Assembly (NCBI GenBank): GCA_964423615.1
Contig: CAYRFQ010000001.1
Location: forward strand, 62,001-126,000
DNA length: 64,000 nucleotides
Reading direction: 5' to 3'
From: CAYRFQ01 sp964423615
Lineage (GTDB): Bacteria; Planctomycetota; Planctomycetia; Gemmatales; Gemmataceae
Made by a program: the position numbers and the translations under genes. Within the stretch, counting starts at the first letter, position 1; each line of letters starts with the position of its first letter. The notes beneath the pieces were generated by a model. It was not told the DNA's origin. It saw nothing but the letters and a program-made list of their open reading frames with translations, and did not search any database. Shown in pieces: positions 57,988 to 64,000 of the stretch.

Positions 57988-60390
57988 ATGCCACCTCCAT
58001 CCAATTCTGAAGAATTCCTGGAATTGCTTCGCAAGAGCGATCTGGTTGATGACAAGAAATTATCCGAACACCTCCGAGAGATTCGTCAAGGGGGAGGTCT
58101 TCCGGACAAACCCGAACGGTTGGCTGGGTTGTTAATCCGCGACGGATTCTTGACCCATTTCCAAGCCGAACAACTTTTGATGGGGAAATGGCGACGCTTT
58201 TCCATCGGCAAGTACAAGGTTCTGGAACGTCTCGGGACCGGGGGAATGGGCAGCGTCTATTTGTGTGAACACAAACTCATGCGAAGACGCGTGGCCGTGA
58301 AGGTCCTGCCCACAGCCAAGGCGCAGGCCAAAGACGAATCCTCACTACAACGATTCTACCGCGAAGCTCGAGCTGTCGCGGCTCTAGACCACCCAAACAT
58401 CGTCCATGCTTACGACATCGATCAAGAAGACAACCTCCACTTCCTGGTGATGGAGTACGTCGATGGCGCGAGTCTCCAAGAAATCGTGAGAAAAAGTGGC
58501 CCACTCGATCCACTGCGGGCCGCGAACTATGTTTACCAAACGGCCTTCGGATTGGCGCACGCCCACGAAGCTGGCCTCGTGCACCGAGACGTCAAACCAG
58601 GCAACCTTCTTGTCGACCGGCAAGGGACGGTGAAAGTGTTGGACATGGGCCTTGCCCGGTTCTTCAACGACGACGAGGACATGCTCACCCGGAAGTACGA
58701 CGAAAACGTCCTGGGTACCGCTGATTATCTCGCGCCAGAACAGGCCGTTGACAGCCATGAGGCCGACACCAGAGCCGACATTTACAGTCTTGGTGCAACT
58801 TTTTATTTCATGCTCACTGGCAAACCTCCATTCGAAGGAGGCACCGTTGCCCAGAAGTTGATCTGGCACCAAACGAAGTCGCCCGAACCGGTCACGAAGT
58901 TTCGTCAAGATGTCCCTCCGGACCTCCTCGCCATTCTCCACAAAATGATGGAAAAACAACTCGAAGACCGGTACCAGCATCCAACCGAAGTGAGTGAAGC
59001 GTTGGCTCAATGGTGTCAAACGCCTGTTCCTCCACCCACCGAAGAGGAAATGCCGCGGCTCAGCCGGGCCGCAACGGGTCCAAAAACAGGGACGAGTCAA
59101 GCTACCTCTTCCCGGCGAAGCTGGCAGGTTTCCGGATTTCCAAAAACCCCAGCGCCGGCGACTCAGGCTGCCACCTCCCAAGAGCCTCCAACCCAGAGAT
59201 CGAGCCATCCAAACACGCCGCAAGGGGCCCCTCCTACGATACGAGAAACCGCTCACGAGGGGGCCGAGTCTCCATCTACAACCGAAACACAACAATCATT
59301 GCACACCCCTCCAGCCGGGCAAGTAGGTTCCAAACAAACTCGGAACGCTCCCAAGTTGCCACCACTTCCGGGCTCAACGAAAGAGGGCGCGAGCGAACGT
59401 TCCTCCGCTAGAGCACAGGCAGGGCCTGGAGGTACAGCTTCCCAACAACAAGGTCATGCACCACGCCATGGAACCGGAGATACGCCCAAACTGCCCCCTT
59501 TACCCGGCTCGGGCCAGAGCGAGTTTTCTCAAGATTCCCGATCAGAGGCTCGCCCACCGTTAGAACTCGAGGGACTCGACGAGGAAATTCGTGCCCTGAG
59601 TGAGGAAGCCTCAGGTACACGACTCCGCCAACCAACTACGCCAAACTTCAATCTGACGCTTCTCATCTCGTTGGCAATCGGATGCGTATTCTTCGTCGTC
59701 GCTGGTATTATCGTCTGGGTTCTCTTGCTGCCTTCGGACCTGGAGCCCAAAGGTCCCCCGGCTCCTCTGAAAGTGAGTCGAACGGAAGAGGGTGCGTTTC
59801 CTTCCATCGCTGCGGCCCTGGCAAAAGCGAAACCAGGAGACGTGATTGAGCTGTGGGACGCCATCTACGACGAGAGCATTACGATCGATCAAAGAGGGGG
59901 AAGTAGGACGACAAACATAACCATTCGTCCGGGGAAAAATCAAACCGTCGTCTGGCAAAGCAAAGAAACCAAGCCTCTCCTGACTCTGCACTCGGCCCAA
60001 GGATTTCGATTAGAAGGGAATCGAAGTCTAACTCTAGATGGCAGAAACGAACACCCGTTCTTGATTCGCGCTTACGGAAATGCTCCTAACTTAGTTTTGA
60101 AAGATACCGAACTCAAAGGCTTCACGGAAAAGGGAATTTACGTTTCGAACCTGGGAGGCACTGCAGAGAAGAAAGTCCAGTTTGAAGGTCTCGAATTTTT
60201 TCCCCAGGAGAATAAAAACCAGAAGGCCATCACTTTCGACAAAAATCGGAAAATTCAAAATCCATCGAACACCAACCATATCTCCGTTCGATACTGCACT
60301 TTCGGCGAACTCGCGCCAAAAGCCGCGATCGAAATCGACGGGACCGCCGTTCTCGGCGATGATGTCGATTTACCTGGAGGAGTCAAATAG
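57988..60390 (+). CDS. Ser/Thr protein kinase with extracellular beta-helix domain
   Basis: An 800-residue membrane kinase. Residues 1-75 form the planctomycete N-terminal module ('LLIRDGFLTHFQAEQLLMG'). The kinase domain follows: 'LGTGGMGSVYL' (82-92), K105, H-R-D 199-201 in 'HRDVKPGNLLVD', D-M-G 219-221 in place of D-F-G, and 'DYLAPEQA'. A 220-residue low-complexity linker (P, Q, S, T) includes two copies of 'PKLPPLPGS'. A transmembrane helix ('LTLLISLAIGCVFFVVAGIIVWVLLL') lies at about 555-580. The outer part (about 595-800) reads as a right-handed beta-helix (DUF1565-like): 'FPSIAAALAKAKPGDVIELWDAIYDESITI', 'NITIRPG', 'LTLDGRN'. This could sense a polysaccharide or surface ligand. ATG 57988 has GGAGAG upstream. 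Confidence 0.9.
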   Translation: MPPPSNSEEFLELLRKSDLVDDKKLSEHLREIRQGGGLPDKPERLAGLLIRDGFLTHFQAEQLLMGKWRRFSIGKYKVLERLGTGGMGSVYLCEHKLMRRRVAVKVLPTAKAQAKDESSLQRFYREARAVAALDHPNIVHAYDIDQEDNLHFLVMEYVDGASLQEIVRKSGPLDPLRAANYVYQTAFGLAHAHEAGLVHRDVKPGNLLVDRQGTVKVLDMGLARFFNDDEDMLTRKYDENVLGTADYLAPEQAVDSHEADTRADIYSLGATFYFMLTGKPPFEGGTVAQKLIWHQTKSPEPVTKFRQDVPPDLLAILHKMMEKQLEDRYQHPTEVSEALAQWCQTPVPPPTEEEMPRLSRAATGPKTGTSQATSSRRSWQVSGFPKTPAPATQAATSQEPPTQRSSHPNTPQGAPPTIRETAHEGAESPSTTETQQSLHTPPAGQVGSKQTRNAPKLPPLPGSTKEGASERSSARAQAGPGGTASQQQGHAPRHGTGDTPKLPPLPGSGQSEFSQDSRSEARPPLELEGLDEEIRALSEEASGTRLRQPTTPNFNLTLLISLAIGCVFFVVAGIIVWVLLLPSDLEPKGPPAPLKVSRTEEGAFPSIAAALAKAKPGDVIELWDAIYDESITIDQRGGSRTTNITIRPGKNQTVVWQSKETKPLLTLHSAQGFRLEGNRSLTLDGRNEHPFLIRAYGNAPNLVLKDTELKGFTEKGIYVSNLGGTAEKKVQFEGLEFFPQENKNQKAITFDKNRKIQNPSNTNHISVRYCTFGELAPKAAIEIDGTAVLGDDVDLPGGVK

Positions 60391-60506
60391 CGTCGGCACT
60401 GAAGCGTTTTGAGAATTTTACGACGGTGATAGAAGTTTGCGTTTTTTTGTGGTGTAAGAAAAGCGCTGGCGCGCCCAAGTGTTGACACACGGTCGCTGCA
60501 TTTTTT

Positions 60507-60531
60507 GTGACACCCCCCACGACAGTGTCAC
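60507..60531. repeat. Short inverted repeat between convergent genes
   Basis: GTGACAC and GTGTCAC, 7 bp, with an 11-base loop, preceded by six T. It sits between the kinase and the ceramidase-like gene, which converge. The T-run is on the wrong side for a plus-strand terminator. Confidence 0.35.
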
Positions 60532-60673
60532 CCAACACCTTCCGCACCACGTTCCGAAGAATCAATGGGATCCTTCTTTTGTTTTCCGGATTCTTTGAAC
60601 AGCCATCCATACTCCGGTCAGGTTACTCAGGCTGAAAAGTCCACCACGGAGTTCTCCATCCGAATACGTTTTT

Positions 60674-61963
60674 CTACTTTTTAATCGAACCTCGTAGCCG
60701 GTATAAGTCGATCAAGGCTTGATTCATCATGGATTCCCCAGCTCCCACTTCGACAGGAGAAACCTGCAAATCGGCTCCGTAACCTCCCTCCGCACAAGCT
60801 TGGATCGTCGGAAAATATTGGTGGTAGTCATTGCAATACCCAAGGAAAAACAAGTGCTCCAACCGGGAGCGACGCTTGAGCGAGAGGGCGTGGTCACAAA
60901 AGAACTCTCCTGAAACGCCCACAAATCCAATGCGACGATCCAAGACAGCGGTCGTCATGCGAGGCCTGACTCCCGCTCGGTATTCTCGAGCATAGAAGGC
61001 AACAAGTTTCGGAAAAAACGCGTACGAAAACATCGCCTGGACCAACGGATTCGAAAGATCAAACCTCATCTTGAATTGAAAATTACGTTCTTGGACTTTC
61101 AGGATCGAGGTCTGTCCCGATTTACATTTTAGGTCCTTGCTCAGCTTGAGAACCAAAGCCCCAAGGACCTTGCCAAAGGCATCGGGGCCTTGAACTTTTC
61201 CCGGATTCGGTGAGAGATCTCCAGCAGCGCCCTGAAGAAACAAACAAGGGACGTTGGTTTTCTTTTCCACGAATTTGGTCATTGCTCCAGGAAAATCCGC
61301 TGAGAACTTTCGGACTTTCGCAGAATGCATGGTCGGATGAGCCGCGAAGTTCACGAGGTGTGCGATCAGTTTTCCGTTCGTCTGCTCCATTCGCATCACT
61401 AAAAACTCGGAATCCACAGGAGGATTTTGCTTTCGCGAGTGACGGTTGCGGTTGTAAGTGACGGTTGTGGACTTGATGCCATAACGGGTCGGTCGCAGTC
61501 GCTGGGAAGCCCGATGAATCACATCCACGATTTTCTCCTCCAGGACTCGGACATACGGCTTCTTGCCCTTGGGCCAATTAGGAACTTCCAAGACTGGGCC
61601 GTGGTGTGTGTGGGACGCCACCAGAAAGAGATGGTTGACTTTGGCTTTCGCAAGTACCATTTTTCGAATCCGTTCGAACGACTCTCGGGTTGGCGGCCGA
61701 CCAAGGTCCAGCGAAACGATCGCCAAGCGATTGTCATCGACTTCGAGAACAACTGCTCGCGCCAGAAGGGGATCGAGCAGACCGAGACAAGGTGAATCAT
61801 GACGAGAACCGTAACCCCACATCGGATATCCCGTAGGCGGAGTGATGTCGATCTTGGCAGCCCCGGCACGAAATTCGTCGGATAACGCAACTGGTGGCAG
61901 ACTTACGCAGAGGAACAGGACTGCAATGAAAACAGCCCACGGGAGGTTAACGTTTTCTCGCAT
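60674..61963 (-). CDS. Neutral/alkaline ceramidase-like secreted protein
   Basis: A 429-residue exported protein resembling the N-terminal domain of neutral/alkaline non-lysosomal ceramidases, zinc amidases that release fatty acids from ceramide. Leader 'WAVFIAVLFLCVSLPPVALS'. Family motifs include 'GAAKIDITPPTGYPMWGYG', 'LLARAVVLEVDDNRLAIVSLDLG', the zinc-site 'VASHTHHGPVL' and 'LVNFAAHPTMHSAK', and 'FLQGAAGDLSPN'. It is shorter than true ceramidases (about 670 residues), lacking the C-terminal domain, as are many planctomycete copies whose substrates are unknown. ATG 61963 follows GAGGAGC. It diverges from the orphan DUF1501 gene. Confidence 0.88.
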   Translation of the reverse strand: MRENVNLPWAVFIAVLFLCVSLPPVALSDEFRAGAAKIDITPPTGYPMWGYGSRHDSPCLGLLDPLLARAVVLEVDDNRLAIVSLDLGRPPTRESFERIRKMVLAKAKVNHLFLVASHTHHGPVLEVPNWPKGKKPYVRVLEEKIVDVIHRASQRLRPTRYGIKSTTVTYNRNRHSRKQNPPVDSEFLVMRMEQTNGKLIAHLVNFAAHPTMHSAKVRKFSADFPGAMTKFVEKKTNVPCLFLQGAAGDLSPNPGKVQGPDAFGKVLGALVLKLSKDLKCKSGQTSILKVQERNFQFKMRFDLSNPLVQAMFSYAFFPKLVAFYAREYRAGVRPRMTTAVLDRRIGFVGVSGEFFCDHALSLKRRSRLEHLFFLGYCNDYHQYFPTIQACAEGGYGADLQVSPVEVGAGESMMNQALIDLYRLRGSIKK

Positions 61964-62132
61964 TGATAGCTCCTCGGCAATGCAGTGTGTTGGGTGTCGG
62001 AAGGAAATAGTATAATATAGTTAGTAAATGGCCCATTCTTTTCCTTGGAGAACTCCTCAACTTTCCGATGTTTGGACGCTCCTGAGCTTCCTCACAAGAA
62101 CCCCATGCTCGAAGACTCGAGCCTATTTTGTA

Positions 62133-62157
62133 TTGACTTTGCCGTAAATTGCGTCAA
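62133..62157. promoter_or_regulatory. Possible operator or promoter element upstream of the DUF1501 gene
   Basis: TTGAC and GTCAA stand as a dyad with 15 bases between, about 90 bases before the DUF1501 ATG; TTGACT is also a good -35 sequence, but no well-spaced -10 follows. A TATAAT at 62011 is another loose promoter candidate. Both are weak calls. Confidence 0.25.
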
Positions 62158-62247
62158 TCTGTACTAGCAAGAATAAGTCACCACGCCTGAACATCCCCCT
62201 ACCAAAATTTCCTCAACTCTTTGAGACCGTTGAACGAGGTTTCTACC

Positions 62248-63585
62248 ATGTTTGATTTCGCTACCGGCAAACAAGCGACGGATTGTCGCGGAGTTTCGCG
62301 TCGTGAGTTTCTCCGAGTGGGAGGTTTGTCCGCCCTCGGGTTATCCTTGCCGACATTTTTTTCGTTGCAAGCTCAGGCATCTCAGGGCACAGCGAACCGT
62401 TCCAGCCAGGTCAACTGTATCCTTCTGTGGATGCGTGGCGGCCCGAGTCACATCGATACCTTCGATCCGAAGCCCGACGCTCCTGCGGAAATTCGCGGTG
62501 AGTTCGACACCATTCCAACAAGACTTCCAGGAGTGCGAATCTCCGAGCATTTGCCGCGTATTGCCCAGCAACTGGACAAATTGAGCATCATCCGCGGACA
62601 CAACCCACAAAACGGCAGTCATGGTCGTGCCGACCACCTGATGATGTCCGGAAGACAGTTCAACGCCGCAATGACGTTCCCTTGTTTTGGTTCGGTCGTG
62701 GCGAAAGAGCGAGGCTATCAAGACGGAATGTTCCCGTTCGTTCAACTCGGTCGACAAGTGGATCGACGTTTCGGGGGAGGCGTGGCCGGTTTCCTCGGTG
62801 ACGAGTACAACGCTTTCGAAGTCCACGAAGACCCCAACCGCTCCAACTTTCGCGTTCGCGATCTGAGCGTGCAGTCGCGTGACCGGAGCCGTCTCGAGCG
62901 CCGCCATGCGATGTTGAGCGAAATGGACCGCTATCAGCGCGGGGTCGAAGACACCAATTCTCCAGTCCTCCAATCTCGCGATGTCTTCTACGAGCGAGCG
63001 TACAATTTAATCACGTCACCCAATGCACGACGCGCCTTTGATTTGGATCGCGAACCGGACCGTGTCCGAGATACGTACGGACGAACTCAACTCGGTCAAT
63101 CGTGCTTGTTGGCCCGCCGGTTAGTGGAAGCTGGCGTTCACTTCGTGACGGTCACCGACGGAGGCTGGGACACTCACCAGAAGAACTTCGAAACCTTGAA
63201 AACACGACGTCTCCCTCCGCTCGACCAAGCCTACGCGGCGTTGCTCTCTGATTTACACGACCGCGGGCTGCTTGAGAACACCCTGGTCGTATGGTTTGGC
63301 GACTTCGGTCGAACTCCTGTGGTGAATCCGTCTGCCGGTCGCGACCACTGGGCAACCGCAGGAGTCGCTTGCCTCGGCGGTGGTGGCGTCAAAATGGGTG
63401 AGGTCGTTGGAGCCACGAGCGCCCGAGGTGAAGTCGTTGTCAACAATCCCGTCACGCCTCAAGATCTAGCTGCGACGGTCTATCAAACGCTCGGTATCCC
63501 GCTCCACACTTGGTATCGTGCTCAAGACGGTCGACCAATCGAATTAGTTCCGTCTGGCCGTCCAGTCCAGCAACTGCTCGGATAG
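62248..63585 (+). CDS. DUF1501 domain protein, orphan copy
   Basis: A 445-residue DUF1501 protein, related to the one at 3.8 kb. The N-terminus has the Tat-type 'VSRREFLRVGGLSALGLSLPTFFSL'. Conserved blocks are 'NCILLWMRGGPSHIDTFDPKP', 'LSIIRGHNPQNGSHGRADHLM', 'QLGQSCLLARRLVEAGVHFVTVTDGGWDTHQ', 'LLENTLVVWFGDFGRTP' and 'GRDHWATAGVACLGGGGVKMG'. Unlike the other copy it has 'GGWDTH' and no DUF1549/DUF1553 gene beside it; the neighbours are a divergent ceramidase-like gene and a convergent TPR gene. ATG 62248; TTG 62221 would add nine residues. Confidence 0.92.
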   Translation: MFDFATGKQATDCRGVSRREFLRVGGLSALGLSLPTFFSLQAQASQGTANRSSQVNCILLWMRGGPSHIDTFDPKPDAPAEIRGEFDTIPTRLPGVRISEHLPRIAQQLDKLSIIRGHNPQNGSHGRADHLMMSGRQFNAAMTFPCFGSVVAKERGYQDGMFPFVQLGRQVDRRFGGGVAGFLGDEYNAFEVHEDPNRSNFRVRDLSVQSRDRSRLERRHAMLSEMDRYQRGVEDTNSPVLQSRDVFYERAYNLITSPNARRAFDLDREPDRVRDTYGRTQLGQSCLLARRLVEAGVHFVTVTDGGWDTHQKNFETLKTRRLPPLDQAYAALLSDLHDRGLLENTLVVWFGDFGRTPVVNPSAGRDHWATAGVACLGGGGVKMGEVVGATSARGEVVVNNPVTPQDLAATVYQTLGIPLHTWYRAQDGRPIELVPSGRPVQQLLG

Positions 63586-63806
63586 GTCTTGTGGTGTTGA
63601 GGCTCGTCTGGGTGTGCCACCGGTGCGGCATTGTTCTCGTTCTCTCCTTGCACCCGTCACACCCGAATCCCATCACTCTCGCCTGACTGAGCTTTCTTTT
63701 CCAATCCCGCCACTTCTCAACCGTTCGGCTTGGAATCGCTCTCCATCCTCAAAGGCGAGAGACTTTCTGTGGAGAAGGCTCGACACCTCGGTGACTCATC
63801 CGGGGC

Positions 63807-64000
63807 TCAGTCGATCGTTTCGAGAAACTCAGTCATTTCACCGGCGGCATGATGATCTCCAACCGACTGAGCAACTTGAATGCCCTTCTGCAGCATTGTT
63901 TGTGCCTCAGCAATTTCTCCCAAACGTGTCAATGCCCGCCCGCCCATGTGGTAGGCCGGAGGATAGTCGGGCTTGATGTTGATCGCCTCCTGGAACCACT
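63807..64000 (-). CDS. TPR-repeat protein, C-terminal fragment
   Basis: The minus-strand frame enters from the right edge and ends at TGA (63807-63809), giving 63 residues visible. The sequence 'WFQEAINIKPDYPPAYHMGG' and 'ALTRLGEIAEAQTMLQKGIQ' shows tetratricopeptide helices (A-x-x-x-x-x-A-x-x-x-x-G-x). The rest is outside the window. It converges with the DUF1501 gene, leaving 221 bases between them in which I see no clear terminator. Confidence 0.75.
   Translation of the reverse strand, partial: WFQEAINIKPDYPPAYHMGGRALTRLGEIAEAQTMLQKGIQVAQSVGDHHAAGEMTEFLETID

Overview
The window looks like a chromosomal segment of a planctomycete (phylum Planctomycetota). The evidence is the gene content: paired DUF1549/DUF1553 and DUF1501 proteins, a PVC-type heme-binding CxxCH protein, a DUF1080 protein, an ECF sigma factor next to a membrane Ser/Thr kinase fused to a sulfatase-modifying-type domain, a second kinase with an extracellular beta-helix, and a subtilase with the N-terminal 'ENLEDRCLL' motif typical of planctomycete exported proteins. 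lpxB shows that lipid A is made. By eye the G+C content is moderate (a little above 50 percent, not computed), so a very GC-rich genus such as Gemmata is less likely; I cannot fix the order or genus. I saw no tRNA, rRNA, CRISPR array, phage or intact insertion sequence.

Layout. 1-5.2 kb: end of a WD40 protein, then a DUF1549/DUF1553 - DUF1501 pair. 5.7-10.8 kb: a proline/glutamine-rich membrane protein, lpxB, an ATP/ADP-translocase-like carrier, and an aspartoacylase-like M14 enzyme; the carrier and the M14 gene diverge around a 144-bp element bounded by perfect 24-bp inverted repeats. 10.8-15.5 kb (minus strand): an ATP-grasp protein, an MtfA-like peptidase, prmC and a kynureninase-like enzyme. 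15.7-18.8 kb (plus): ECF sigma factor and kinase-FGE protein. 19-30.1 kb (minus): fumarylacetoacetase, MoxR ATPase, a large VWA membrane protein, an NHL lipoprotein, GT2 and GT39 glycosyltransferases and a WD40 protein. 30.4-32.8 kb (plus): two secreted proteins. 32.9-37.7 kb (minus): a MoaD-like protein, a xanthine-dehydrogenase-type molybdenum subunit and a HEAT-repeat protein. 38.4-42.8 kb (plus): the PVC cytochrome, a small lipoprotein and a small membrane protein. 43-50.5 kb: subtilase, LL-diaminopimelate aminotransferase, DUF1080 protein, DJ-1/PfpI protein and an ACT-like protein. 50.7-57.2 kb: a DUF1570-like protein with a degenerate metal site, RNase H, tsaB, an unknown secreted protein and tryptophan 2,3-dioxygenase. 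57.6-64 kb: a second kinase, a ceramidase-like protein, an orphan DUF1501 protein and the end of a TPR protein.

The genes are mostly single transcription units or short runs, with hairpins in several convergent gaps. Three enzymes of aromatic amino acid breakdown (tryptophan dioxygenase, a kynureninase-like enzyme, fumarylacetoacetase) are present but scattered. Nothing here is a clear-cut new defence or mobile system. The best candidates for something undescribed are the 24-bp inverted-repeat element, the metal-site-dead DUF1570-like protein, the sigma factor/HC2-kinase-FGE pair, the MoaD-like protein with residues beyond its Gly-Gly-Gly next to an orphan molybdenum subunit, and the convergent ATP-grasp/aspartoacylase-like pair.
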